Origin: Corythucha ciliata
Lineage: Eukaryota > Arthropoda > Insecta > Hemiptera > Tingidae
Assembly (NCBI GenBank): GCA_038030265.1
Contig: CM075941.1
Coordinates: 50,259,952-50,323,951 of the forward strand
Direction: 5' to 3'
Length of the DNA stretch: 64,000 nt
The position numbers and the translations under genes are program-made. Numbering within the stretch: position 1 is the first letter of the stretch; each line of letters starts with the position of its first letter. Below, piece by piece: positions 1 through 9,989 of this stretch. The notes under the pieces are model-generated. The model had not been told where the DNA came from. It saw nothing but the letters and a program-made list of their open reading frames with translations, and made no database searches.

Positions 1-49
1 GTCTGTTTGGTTGACTATACGATATGGGAAGGTGGACTCTTCTTAGAGG

Positions 50-205
50 AGTTATTTGCAATTAAAATCTTTATCCCAGCCTAAATTTCATCATAATTGA
101 TTGATATCGTTCTAACTTATGAGGTTTGACTCGATTGTCGCATGAATGAAATGCATTTTTCCCGACAGGCTGGTGTCGAAACAAAACTTTTTTCAGGTTA
201 CGTTA
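50..205 (-). repeat. End of GTGCATTTCATTCA-family element, reverse orientation
   Basis: Read on the minus strand this matches the left part of the element at 49496-49620: a GACAGCAGCCTGTC-like palindrome, then TGCATTTCATTCATGCGACA, then a related stretch ending near a TTGCAAATAA-like motif. Other relatives lie near 33795 and 36580. No coding capacity is visible. It is probably the terminal part of a non-autonomous DNA element. Confidence 0.6.
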
Positions 206-751
206 ATTTTCAGATCAGTTAAATTAGGTTAAATGGCATGTCGCAATTTCACGATTGCGCAATGCGGAGTGCCTGAGTTCGAATCCGAAACATTTTTTTT
301 TGTTCCTCCCTTTTTGGCCCACCTCAGGATTTTTTACTCAATATTTATTAGGCTGTAGGCAAATCAAATAAAAGAGACGGCTCAAAATTCAGTGTCAATG
401 AAATTTTTTGGTAATTGGGTGGTCCAGTAAGGCATAGCGTTAATTTAATAGCTCCCCTCCGCCGAGAACTCCCCTGCCATATCAACGGATTTGGTTCACA
501 AGGGTCTCATACGAAAGCGCGTTCATTTCTCATTACTCGTGTCAATTTTGGGGGCAATTGCAGCAACAGCCGTGCGGTAGCGAATTTTCAACTAATTCAA
601 ACCCCTCTTTCACACCGTTCCCGTGGACCGATTCATCTGGATCACGAACTCGTCCGAGATATTCACGCTATTGATTTTTAGACCAAATTTGGTTGCCCCA
701 AGTCAAAAATTGCGACCGTGATAGTGCTAACAAAAAAGGGCCATAAATATA
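206..751 (+). repeat. Interior of GTGCATTTCATTCA-family element with tRNA-like B box
   Basis: Positions 275-286 read GAGTTCGAATCC, a match to the RNA polymerase III B box. The block TTTTTGGCCCACCT, the phrase GACCGATTNNNCTGGAT and the tail GTGCTAACAAAAAAGG recur in the same order at 49725-49935. Part of it (360-440) recurs at 37010-37100. This is an interspersed repeat, not a gene. The family is interrupted at about 751 by the next element and its right end appears at 3876-4004. Confidence 0.6.
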
Positions 752-1785
752 CAGGGTGTTCATAAATTACCTCGACAGAGAAAGTATGGTGATAGTACAC
801 CTCATTTGTGATCGAAATCACTATTTGAGGTTTTTTGGAATTCCTCTTGGTTTTCGAGATATTGTCAATTTCGTGTTTTTTTCGTGACTCACCGTTTTTT
901 TACGATAAGTGACTTGTACGACCTTATCAACAGGTGCTAGACTAAAAGTAAGTAGCTAATTGAAAAGAGCATACAATTTCCTTCAATATTGGTCCGCAAC
1001 TCAATAAAATCATATCAAGGCCCTAGCCGTTAGGGCATTAGATATCGAAAGAAACACGTTTTTCGCATTTCTGCCCAATTGTCGTCATCGATTTACATCA
1101 TTTCGTCAGAGGAAAATATTTTTTGGCATTCATAAGGAAAACTTCCTCATAATGTCAGCTTTCCAATGACATGCCATTGTTACCAGTTTTCACCACCTAT
1201 CGAAGAGTTATGAGCAATAAACTATACCAAAACTGAAAAATAACCCGCAAAGAGGACCTATTGAATGAGGTGAATCCACATTATAATTACCTGTTTCCAA
1301 CGGGTTAGACAAACTTAATGCAGGCAGTTAGCTAAATCTTACGCTAATTTACATTTTTGTGTAGAAAAGGGGTGGGGGTGAAGTTTAAAATATCGTTAGT
1401 GCCTTCAAGTTCACGCTTTAATAACTAGAAAAGTTACATTTTCGAACGTTCTTGAAAATAATTTGGAACCGGGATAAAAAATTAAATCCATAATTTTTTA
1501 AATTATTGCTGATACGTAGTAAAACAAAATTAGGATTGTTCAAAGTGTCCTCCCTGTCGATGAATGCAAAGCCGGCCCTTCACCTAACTACGTTAGTTAC
1601 ACGTTACATCTCCAGTGGTCGCCTCCGGATTTCCTCGCACGATTGTCGGATACAGTTACTCATCTCTTGTCGCCACCATGTGGATGCAAATGGACGGCTG
1701 CTCTGCTCACAACAGTCGGATAGTGAGAAATTATTTGGACACTACAATCAACAAGCGGTGAATTGGAGGACTTCTTGGTGACCAC

Positions 1786-1920
1786 CTCGGACCGGCAAAC
1801 GTGAAACAAAGAAGCTCCGACCTGACCCCCATGGATTCTTATTTATGGGGTCATCTAAAAACTTTGGTTTACAAACAACCAGTGGCGACGAGAGATGAGC
1901 TGGACAATCGTATTCGATAA
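1786..1920 (+). pseudogene. Mariner-type transposase C-terminal fragment, copy 1
   Basis: The plus strand reads DLTPMDSYLWGHLKTLVYK followed by QPVATRDEL and a stop. This is the characteristic 'SPDLTP-D-x-LWG-LK' segment near the third catalytic acidic residue of Tc1/mariner (IS630-type) DDE transposases. Only the last part of the domain is present and the upstream frame is broken. The longer open frames on the opposite strand here are shadows of this fragment. Confidence 0.75.
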
Positions 1921-2284
1921 TCACGCGAGGAAAACTGGGGATGCAACGTGCAACTAACGCAGTTAGGTGGAGGGGCGGCTTTGCATTCATCGACAGGGAG
2001 GACACTTTGAACAATCCTAATTTTGTTTTATTAGTATCAGCAATAATTTGAAAAATTATGGATTTAATTCGAAAATATTTGGAACCGGAATAAAAAATTA
2101 AATCCATAATTTTTCAAATTATTGCTGATACTAATAAAACAAAATTAGGATTGTTCAAAGTGTCCTCCCTGTCGATGAATGCAAAGTCGGCCCTCCACCT
2201 AACTGCGTTAGTTGCACGTTGCATCCCCAGTTTTCCTCGCGTTATTATCGAATACGATTGTCCAGCTCATCTCTCGTCGCCACT

Positions 2285-2410
2285 GGTTGTTTGTAAACCA
2301 AAGTTTTTAGATGACCCCATAAATAAGAATCCATGGGGGTCAGGTCGGAACTTCTTTGTTTCACGTTTGCCGGTCCGAGGTGGTCACCAAGAAGTCCTCC
2401 AATTCACGGC
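2285..2410 (-). pseudogene. Mariner-type transposase C-terminal fragment, inverted copy 2
   Basis: This is the mirror copy of the 1786-1920 fragment inside the same composite element, on the minus strand, with the same DLTPMDSYLWG and LKTLVYK signature and very few differences. The closeness of the two copies shows that the inverted duplication is recent or has been kept uniform by gene conversion. Confidence 0.75.
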
Positions 2411-2792
2411 TTGTTGATTGTAGTGTCCAAATAATTTCTCACTATCCGACTGTTGTGAGCAGAGCAGCCGTCCATTTGCATCCACATGGTGGCGACAAGA
2501 GATGAGTAACCGTATCCGACAATCGTGCGAGGAAATCCGGAGGCGACCACTGGAGATGTAACGTGTAACTAACGCAGTTAGGTGAAGGGCCGGCTTTGCA
2601 TTCATCGACAGGGAGGACACTTTGAACAATCCTAATTTTGTTTTACTACGTATCAGCAATAATTTAAAAAATTATGGATTTAATTTTTTATTCCGGTTCC
2701 AAATAGTGATTTCGATCACAAATGAGGTGTACTATCACCATACTTTCTCTGTCGAGGTAATTTATGAACACCCTGTATACTATATAAATATA

Positions 2793-3857
2793 CAGGGTGG
2801 ATCCGTATAAGTGTGACAAAAATTTTTGGGTAAAACTACGTTAAAAGTGGAGTAAAATGGTACCTTCGGAAGAGCCCTACGTCGATCCGTTCCGGAGTTA
2901 TGATTTTTTTTGTGTTTAAAAAAGTAACCAATGCTTGCTTCAAAAAATACGCGATTTCTCGGCTTATATCGCACCAAATCCAAAAAGTGATGCCATTTTC
3001 AGAAACTACGGAAGATTTCCTTTAGGATAGAGGTCATTTTATTGCTTGAAATAATCGTCAACACCCAGAAATCTGGCATTTTTTCCATAAATTTACGTGT
3101 CCTCTAAAATTTGTCCGTTTTACGAAAAGTCGCTGTACCCAAACAGCTTTCTCAACAGATTTTCGGTGTATCACAAAAACTTCCCCGTCTTCTAAGTTTC
3201 CTTTTGGCGTGTTCACATTTCATGTTACCACTGACGTTTCTCACAAAAACGTCACGAGAATGCACAAAAACCGTGTTTTTACGAAACATGGACCATTGTC
3301 TACGGTATTCGTGAAGGGTGCAGGGAGATCGGCAGTAAGTGAGAACAGGATATCTTACCATGGAGAAGAACACGGTTTTTGTGCATTCTCGTGACGTTTT
3401 TGTGAGAAACGTCAGTAGTAACATGAAATGTTACTGAACACGCCAAAAGGAAACTTAGAAGACGGGGAAGTTTTTGTGATACACCGAAAATGTGTTGAGA
3501 AAGCTGTTTGGGTACAGCGACTTTTCGTAAAGCGGACAAACTTTAGAAGACACGTAAATTTATGGAAAAAATGCCAGATTTCTGGGTGTTGACGATTATT
3601 TCAAGCAATAAAATGGCCTCTATCCTAATGGAAATGTTCCGTAGTTTCTGAAAATGGCATCACTTTTTGGATTTGGTGCGATATAAGCCGAGAAATTGCG
3701 GATTTCTTGAAGCAAGCATTGGTTACTTTTTTAAACACAAAAAAAATCATAACTCCGGAACGGATCGACGTAGGACTCTTCCGAAGGTACCATTTTACTC
3801 CACTTTTAACGTAGTTTTACCCAAAAAATTTTGTCACACTTATACGGATCCACCCTG
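2793..3857. mobile_element. Fold-back DNA element, 1065 bp, near-perfect palindrome
   Basis: The element begins CAGGGTGGATCCGTATAAGT and ends with the complement, bounded by TA on both sides (2791-2792 and 3858-3859). The two arms, each close to 490 bp, mirror each other with scattered mismatches around a short centre at about 3285-3360. The arms contain no convincing protein; all frames over 60 codons are repeat translations. The ends share the first seven bases (CAGGGTG) with the neighbouring mariner-type element, so it is probably mobilised by a related transposase. Confidence 0.85.
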
Positions 3858-3875
3858 TATAAATAAATATGTATA

Positions 3876-4004
3876 TATATAGCAAATCGAACCGACCTCG
3901 GATTCGTATTCTAGGGGTCCTGAAACGTGAAAAAAAAGTATCACAACCCATATGTGCGACCATCAGGGCGAGACCAATAGTGCATTTTTTGAATGAAATG
4001 CACT
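3876..4004 (+). repeat. Right end of GTGCATTTCATTCA-family element
   Basis: This matches 49935-50071: a CGAACCGACCTCGGATTCGT phrase, GTGAAAAAAA, CATCAGGGCGAGACCAAT, then a terminal hairpin in which AGTGCATTT pairs with AAATGCACT. It completes the element that starts near 206 and is split by the insertions at 752-3857. Confidence 0.65.
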
Positions 4005-4563
4005 AAAAAGCGCTAATTCGCGGTTGAAATTGAGAAAAATTCTAATTTTCGCCAAAAACTGAATAGACGCTAATTTGCGGATTCTGAAGGCAGCTTTTCA
4101 GGCTGAAATTCAAAAAAAGCGCCAATTTATGGCAATAGGTGAAGAAACCGCTAATTCGCGAGTAAACTGAGAAAAATCGCGCATGCATTGCGAATGGTGA
4201 ACCAAAAAAATCCTAATTCGTGAAAAATCTCCCTATTTTGCGGCTAATCTTGAAGAAAACACTCAAGAAAAACGTTAATTTCCAGCTAAAACTGAGAAAA
4301 GTGCTAATCCCCTGGTAAACAATTTTAAAAATCGGTAATATGCTGCTAAAATTGAGGACAACGCCAAAACTTGTGGATAATTAAGAAACATCGCTCACGG
4401 GATAAAAACGATACTTTGCTGCTAAAGTTGAGAAAAGGCGCAAATTCATGACTATGGGAGGGGGTGGGGCAAAACTGCTAATCTGCGGCTGAAACTGAGA
4501 AGAGCGATACACTCGGCCAAAAAAGCGCTAATCTGCGGGTAGAGTCCAAAAATCGCCCCTAAC
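4005..4563 (+). repeat. Degenerate minisatellite, family A
   Basis: A run of diverged units of about 30-40 bp, each resembling 'gctaattcgcgg' + 'ctaaaattgagaaaa'. It starts directly at the terminal hairpin of the preceding element. Members differ strongly, so this is an old decayed array. Further family A blocks lie at 10560-11620, 12217-13520, 18590-19190, 31640-31870, 53690-54060 and 54520-54680. Confidence 0.7.
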
Positions 4564-4725
4564 TGTGATATTGAGGCTATTATGAGGCCAACAAGATGTC
4601 CAGATTCAAGAGTGTGCTGGCTGGATGGAATGATGACTAAAATGTGAAATTACCCCTCTCCCCACACCCTTACGAGATTTCAATTTGATCCCCCCCAGGA
4701 TAAATTCCTACCTATGCCACTGGCA
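4564..4725 (+). repeat. Dispersed block shared with 12063-12215
   Basis: Contains AAGAGTGTGCTGGCTGGATG, GGAATGATGACTAAAATGTG and AAATTACCCCTCTCC, matched in the same order at 12063-12215 with point differences. In both places it adjoins a family A minisatellite, so the minisatellite and this block are probably parts of one larger decayed repeat. Confidence 0.65.
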
Positions 4726-4739
4726 TACTGTGTGGTGTT

Positions 4740-6130
4740 CTTAGTCTAGAAAAATGGACCACCACGGTTTTCTCTTCTGAGAGTACCAGCCCGGCATAGG
4801 ATGTGGTCCATGGCAAGCTGCAAGAGAGCACCGTCTGTAGCATCATGCGGGTGTCTAAAGAATATCGCCAGGTCATCTGCGTATACCGATGCTCGTATTT
4901 GTCTCGGAAAATTGCAAGTAAGCTTATTTATAGCTATCAGGAAAATCGTCATCCGTTGAGTGGCCCGGTCTAAACCCTGTCTGAAATATCTATTTATTAA
5001 ATTACTACTTTCTAAAACCTTCATCAATCAGAAGTTCACCAGTCTCTCAAACAATTTTCCAATGCAGGATGTCAAAGATATTGGTCGGTAACTATCAACT
5101 CGCTGCTGGTCTTTTCCTGGCTAAAAACAGGTACGATCACCGCGAGCTTCCAGGGCTGTGGATAGTAGCCTTCATTCCACAGGGCGTTGAAAAGCATGAG
5201 TAATTTTTCTTTGTTTTGAATCGACAATTTGACAAGCATTTCATTGGAAATATCGTCTATACCGGGGGATTTTCTATTGGAAAGGACTGCCAGGGCCCGC
5301 TCCAGCTCTTCGATCGTAAAAAGGACATTATAATCCTCTTGGTTCCTTGTTGCGAAGGAAATATTTCGGGAATTTTGTTCTTCCAAGTTCTGTCGCGTTT
5401 CCGTTTGGTAGTTATTCGCTGCAGTAACCGTGGAATGTCTGGCGTACTCATTTGCTATCTGATTCGGGCTAACCAGGATTTGACCATTATTGTCATCTCT
5501 TATGTAGACCGTTGCCGAATTCTTTGTTTGGTGCGATGTACTCCTTCCACGACTTTCCCTTCGCATTTTGTTTCATCAATCTTTCATAGGCCCTTTGTTT
5601 TTTGAAAGCAATAAGCTTTTCTCTTGTGGGATGCCTTTTAAAGTAATTGAACTTGGCTTTCTTTAGCCTATTGACTCTTTTAATTTCAGAGTTCCATCAT
5701 GGAACACGCCGCTGACCAGGACCTTTTGTTTTTTGCGGGGGATCGCACCACGAGTTGCCTGAACTATGGCATCAGAGTATTTCCGCACATCGTCTTCCAC
5801 GTTATGTGTCAAGTCCGGTAAGTTTAGGACTTTTGCGTACTTATCCCAGTCTGCTTGAGTGAAATGTGTTTAATTAATATTGGATGATGATCTGACTGTT
5901 GCAGTTCAGGCAAAACAATCCACTCAAAAACAGCTGACAATGACGAGCTCGCAATGCTTAGGTCAATGGCATCGAAGGAACCATTGCTCGCATTAAAATG
6001 GGTTGGCCGGCCGTCATTCAGTATCGTAAAATGCAACTCATCGATCAGCGATTTCAAGACACGTACAAACTTTAACTTCTCTATGGTTCTAAGTTTAAAG
6101 ACTATATCATAGCTTTTATACTAACGATCT
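4740..6130 (-). pseudogene. Decayed non-LTR (Jockey/I-like) retrotransposon: endonuclease C-terminus and reverse transcriptase
   Basis: On the minus strand, reading from 6130 down: the end of an apurinic-type endonuclease domain with the SDHHPI signature (about 5860-6057), a linker with frameshifts, the N-terminal part of a reverse transcriptase (FTIEELERALAVLSNRKSPG, WKLAVIVPVF; about 5072-5566), and a later part with QGLDRATQ and the catalytic YADDL box (about 4746-5027). Motif order fits Jockey or I-like LINEs. It is broken by frameshifts, stops and internal loss, and truncated at both ends, with no poly(A) tail seen. It is non-functional and sits in the probable cadherin intron. Confidence 0.85.
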
Positions 6131-6150
6131 CAACTACAACAATTTAGTTA

Positions 6151-6435
6151 TTGAAGTGATAAATTAATTCAACTGATGTTATCCGGACGACTTGAAAAGG
6201 CAAAGCCTAACACAATTCGAGCTTATAGAAAAAATGTAATCCCCGGCGGGATTTGAGAATGCTAGTCCAATGCGCTGCCAATTGCGCCACGGTGACGCCC
6301 TTGGGAGACGCAGAGGGAGGAATGAGCATAGCTAGACCCCACCCAGGGTCATTGTTTCTCGAAGCTCGAATTGTGTTAGGCTTTGCATTTCCAAGTCGCC
6401 CGGATAACATCAGTTCAATTAATTTATCACTTCAA
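6151..6435. mobile_element. Hairpin element: ~75-bp inverted arms around a tRNA-like core
   Basis: The arm at 6151-6226 (TTGAAGTGATAAATTAATTC, ...CACAATTCGAGCTT) is mirrored at 6362-6435. Between them lies a tRNA-like stretch on the minus strand (6241-6296). No target-site duplication is obvious. It may be a SINE captured between inverted copies, or a MITE containing a tRNA-derived promoter. Confidence 0.7.
6241..6296 (-). pseudogene. tRNA-like remnant, tRNA-Arg-like 5' half
   Basis: The minus strand reads GTGGCGCAATTGGCAGCGCA TTGGACTAGCA and then TCTCAAATCCCGCCGGGG. The first part matches a tRNA A box and D-arm of the arginine type, and the second resembles a T-arm/B box (CAAATCCC). About 20 nt of anticodon and variable region are missing, so it cannot fold as a tRNA. 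A tRNA-derived SINE is the likely source. Confidence 0.55.
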
Positions 6436-6450
6436 TTAAAATACCGGCGA

Positions 6451-6708
6451 CAGAATTATCCCTCGTATCTATCTAATTTAGTTATTCCTGTTTTGTCTAT
6501 GAATTCCAAAGATTTTCTTTGGTTCTTGGGCATTGCCAGCATACCTTTGAAGTCTTGTAACCGTCTTGAAAAATATTGCTCTCTTTGTTCCTGATAATTT
6601 TGACAGTCCACCAATCCACCGTTAGACGGTCAGTGTGCAGTCACATCGCATACAATGCGGCCTCCAATGCAAAATGGCAAAAAGGCCTTTGGGAGCACTG
6701 GTCTTGAT
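6451..6708. other. No recognisable feature
   Basis: Unremarkable sequence between two repeats, probably intronic within the cadherin gene. No exon-like frame with splice sites is visible on the minus strand. Confidence 0.5.
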
Positions 6709-6960
6709 GAATGTGAACCTGGCGGTGTCACGAAACGTGACGAAAATGCGCCATTCGTTTGTTTACTGTTTTTACGTTTGTTTAGCCCAATTTTTTTTTA
6801 CCTTGCAATGTACAATTTTAAAAAAAACAAAATGTTTGCCGCCAACTTCACGCAACGGCACACATGACCACAATCGTTTGTTTCGCTCCATATTCAGACA
6901 CAACATCGTTTGTTTACGTTTGTTTAGCCCAAATGTTCGTACGTTTAACCATGAAAAATT
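6709..6960 (+). repeat. Single copy of the MULE-like terminal repeat unit
   Basis: It begins ATGTGAACCTGGCGG and continues ACGAAAATGCGCCATTCG, GTTTGTTTAGCCCAA, then GCCGCCAACTTCACGCAACG and GCACACATGACC. This is the unit that is tandemly expanded in the 2.1 kb element at 47384-49470. Only one unit is present, it stops before 6960, and no terminal duplication was found. It lies less than 50 bp from the last visible cadherin exon. Confidence 0.75.
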
Positions 6961-7003
6961 ATTATCTATTTATAATAAAAGACACCGTGTGTGCTGTCTT
7001 TAC

Positions 7004-8719
7004 CTGTGCTGTCCGAACAGTGGCGACCACAGTGAATTGAACTTGACGCAGTCCCACGTCATAGTCGAGTCCCGAGTTGTCCGTAAGGCGAACGACGACG
7101 GGTGTTCGACCGTAGGCTTCGGCCGGTTCAACGTTGAACCAATCAAGGGCGCGATGATCCGCCGATTTCAATTTGAGGTAATATCTCGAATTTTCACCGA
7201 GATCGTTGTCATCGACGGCCATACTCAACCCGGGAGGGGTGTCCCAATACCTTTTTTTGGTTTTTTTTAGAAGGTTAAACGTGAACAAGGAGAGTTTCTC
7301 ATGAAAAAAAAAACTAACTTATGTCCTCTGAAACATTAATTTGGAAATTCGGTTCGTTAAACTTCGGAATTTGGTCATCAACGTCTGTAATCACAATGGT
7401 GATCAGCTCTGTGCTGGTGTCCCCGGGTAGTTCGTTGTTAATTAATTCCGTAGCCTGAAAATGTCCAAGTTTCATTAAAATTGTCTGTGTGCTTTCGCAA
7501 AATAATTTACCTTTACGGAAAAAGTGTAAACTCCACCATTTTGTCTGATGAGCGGGTGTTCCCGATCTATCGGGTTGTGACTCGTCACTAACGTATTTTG
7601 CACTAATTTGAAGTAGCCGAGGCTGTCTCCTTCGAGGGAAAGAATCACAGGGCGAGGATCACCTGAATCGCCGTCTTTGGCTTTAATTCTGAGAACTTGA
7701 TAACCCTTAAAATAAATGTCAAATTATTGCTCCGATTACAAAGAATTGGGCAGGGGGTGTAACTTTGTACCGGGCTAGTATTTTCTTGAAGCGTAGCCGA
7801 GTAGGGTGCACCGAGAAAGACCGGTGGTTGATCTTGAACGTCTTTTACGCTGATGGCAACGTTCGCTGTGGCCGACAGTGGATTTTTATCGCTTAAATCC
7901 GTCGCTTGAATGGTTAGACTGTATGACGAAGTCATTTCAAAGTCCATTGGTTTCGACAGAGTGACTAGTCCCCGATAATTACCTTCGGCGTTCTAAGAAT
8001 TCATTATTATTATTATTATTATTGAAAAATTTAACAATATAAATTACACCCAACCTTTTCGGCGGTAACTGAAAAAATATCACAGCCACCCGAAACGCAA
8101 GTTAGAGCGATTTCAGCGTTTTGAGCGGCGTCAGCGTCTAAAATTGTAATGTTCGAAAACACGACTGTGCCCGGCTTGGTGTTTTCAAGAAGGACGACCG
8201 AATACGGTCGGCCGTGAAATTCCGGTGGGTTGTCATTAACGTCTAACACTGGAATTTCTCTGCGTAGAGACACTGTGTTGGGCTCTTCACCGCCGAAAGC
8301 TTCGTCTGTTTAGAAATTTACGTGAATACGTATGGGAGGGGGAAAGGGGGTAGATGAAGTTAGGACATTATCTTACCGGTGATGCTGATAATAACCTCGA
8401 GAATCGGCTGAGTTTCACGGTCCAAGGATCGAACTAATGAAACGATACCGCCGCTTCGATCCACTTCAAAGTGTTGACCGCTGATCGAGTAACGAACTTT
8501 CGACCCTTCAGGGTCAGTACCTTGAAGTCGATAGACAGGGACGCCGACGTGCGTGTCTTCGGGTAGGGCGAATCGAAGCATGTCACCGCCGGCGAGGAAT
8601 TGCGGAGGGCGGTTGACAACGCCGGCGCTATGACACGTCGCCACGACGGCGAGAAGCAGGAGAAGGACCAAGTACAGCCGAGGAGGTCGTCGATTCGGCT
8701 TGGCCCAACGCCCTGCCAT
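7004..8719 (-). CDS. Cad87A-like: Cadherin-87A-like cadherin, first six coding exons (partial)
   Basis: Calcium-dependent adhesion protein of the cell surface. Exons on the minus strand: 8719-8377, 8305-8055, 7992-7771, 7705-7511, 7454-7319 and 7250-7004, all with GT-AG introns and matching phases. Protein order: signal peptide with a run of leucines (about residues 13-32), mature start NRPPQFL, then cadherin repeats closed by DVNDNPPEF, DVQDQPPVF and DVDDQIPKF, with LDRETQP and PIDREHP calcium-site motifs, and a fourth repeat with AVDDNDLGENSRY. Motif spacing matches insect Cadherin-87A, a much longer single-pass protein. About 460 codons are present; the rest lies beyond the left edge. A consensus acceptor (AACGCAG) directly precedes the ATG, so a 5' UTR exon lies upstream. 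Exon 6 needs a one-base correction to stay in frame. The family call is firm, the exact paralogue less so. Confidence 0.88.
7226..7240 (-). other. Apparent one-base frameshift in cadherin exon 6
   Basis: With the natural donor (A|GTTAGT after 7319) and acceptor (before 7250), exon 6 begins in a frame reading SIGTPLPG, as expected for this family, then meets TGA. One base earlier or later in the C3-G3 run the frame switches to LSMAVDDNDLGENSRY, which is clearly cadherin. The exon is 247 bases where 248 would join both neighbours in phase. A base is therefore missing at a homopolymer junction, either an assembly error or a real lesion. Confidence 0.75.
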
Positions 8720-9670
8720 CTGCGTTAAATAAAAAAAGGCGGGGAAAACGGTGCTTTATAACGACTTTCTTCTTTAACATTTCCCGAATAATTTATGTCT
8801 TATTTACGGTTCAACAGTTTAAAGCAATAACGGAACGGGGTAATTTTTTTCAACTTCACTCAAACTTAACATAATAATTCTCGTTTGTGCGTAGAGCGAA
8901 GGAACAAAAAAAAAAAAAAGTAGCGGCTCCCTTTAAAGTGTGGAAATCGGGTCGAATAGCGTGAATTATCTTTAAGGTGAGAATTTATGAGAACAATAAA
9001 GACTCACGCTCTTGTTTCAAGCTTTTTTATTTATTTTTTTCTTTAGAAGACATCTTCTATTTTGTTCGGGACTCAAAAAAGAGTGAAGAGCAGGGACTTT
9101 CACTGCTTGTAAATTTTATTTTTCCTCGAGGGGCTAACTCCCCCAATTCATTTCAGTGGCTTAAAATTAGGTCGCAGAGAGTTAGTTATATATAGGAGTC
9201 CTACATAACCACTTTAATGCAGAATGTGATACAGGCAGAGTTCCGCCTTCCCATTTTATTTAACAAATAATAAAGAAATAATTTTACGTCGAAGTGGAAA
9301 GAATACGATCATTAGTAAAGCCGCAATAAAATGAGCAAATTACGTAATCTCATCGGAACGAGGATATTACTTTTAAAAAGATAAAACAAAAATCTCTCAG
9401 AAACAAGGTTGCATACAAAAAGTCACGGATCGAGTTAATTAGAAATGCGAGGGATCTTTGAGAAGTTTGAAAGGCAAAATCGCACATAGGTATTAGGATT
9501 ACGAGCGTCGGTGCATATATTGCGGCCTCAGCTCGGCTGAAGTGGACCGGACGAAGCCGAAAATTGAGGGCAAATTACCTGCCTGTATGCCGGCTTCTCT
9601 GTGCATATGAAATTTGTTAAGCCTTCGGGAAATAAACCCCGTTCCCCGCCCACTTCTAGAACGCCCCGTT
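8720..9670. other. Upstream region of the cadherin start; no further exon recognised
   Basis: Contains the 3' end of a cadherin 5' intron (pyrimidine tract and CAG at 8720 on the minus strand), an A-tract near 8910 and AT-rich single-copy sequence. The non-coding first exon and promoter cannot be placed by eye. Small frames here have no protein-like character. Confidence 0.5.
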
Positions 9671-9882
9671 TAGTGTCATTCACCATGACATACCGGGCGT
9701 TTTACCCGCCCGACGGAATACCCGTCGGCGTCTTCCAACAGTGCAAAGTCTATGGTGATGACTTATTACGACGGTTTCCCACCGGCAGTTTTCGTGTAGT
9801 AATGATATGGAACAGGAAAGCCGCCGACGGAAAACCGTTGGCGGGTACAACGCCCAGTATATGTCATTGAGCAATGACACTT
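9671..9882. mobile_element. MITE with AGTGTCATT termini
   Basis: The left end AGTGTCATTCACCATGACAT is mirrored by the right end (complement AAGTGTCATTGCTCAATGAC), and both arms go on to a GGGCG, CCCGCC segment. The arms are about 45-60 bp and imperfect. It is non-coding; the frames in both strands are translations of the inverted repeat. Confidence 0.65.
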
Positions 9883-9989
9883 GGAGGAAAAACGGAAAAG
9901 TTCAACAGGTAAACATGGAGCTTTTCAGTGTAGTCATCAGTGGCACTGCGGTTGACATATTTTACAGCATTTTTGTGTTCCTTCAATGT

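Larger units (their letters stand above)
752..2775. mobile_element. Tc1/mariner-type composite transposon, about 2.0 kb, rearranged into a fold-back
   Basis: The ends are inverted repeats starting CAGGGTGTTCATAAATTACC. About 80 bp at 752-830 match the complement of 2698-2775, and both ends are flanked by TA, the Tc1/mariner target. The interior is a double inverted duplication centred near 2080: about 1470-1785 pairs with 2384-2700, and 1786-2070 pairs with 2090-2410. Both inner arms carry the same transposase C-terminal fragment. The left arm also has about 640 bp that the right arm lacks. The element looks non-autonomous, derived by inverted duplication or recombination between two copies. 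Confidence 0.8.

Noticed and set aside
1506..2659. Four open frames (60-119 codons) with similar sequences on both strands
   Set aside because: They are antisense to the mariner transposase fragments and mirror each other only because the element is an inverted duplication.
3111..3539. Mirror-image open frames on both strands
   Set aside because: Translations of the two arms of the fold-back element; no domain, and each frame reappears inverted.
6655..7270. Plus-strand frames of 70 and 211 codons
   Set aside because: The first translates the MULE-like repeat; the second joins that repeat to the antisense of cadherin exon 6.
8434..8619. Alternative minus-strand frame in cadherin exon 1
   Set aside because: Overlaps the cadherin frame, which carries the signal peptide and repeat motifs.
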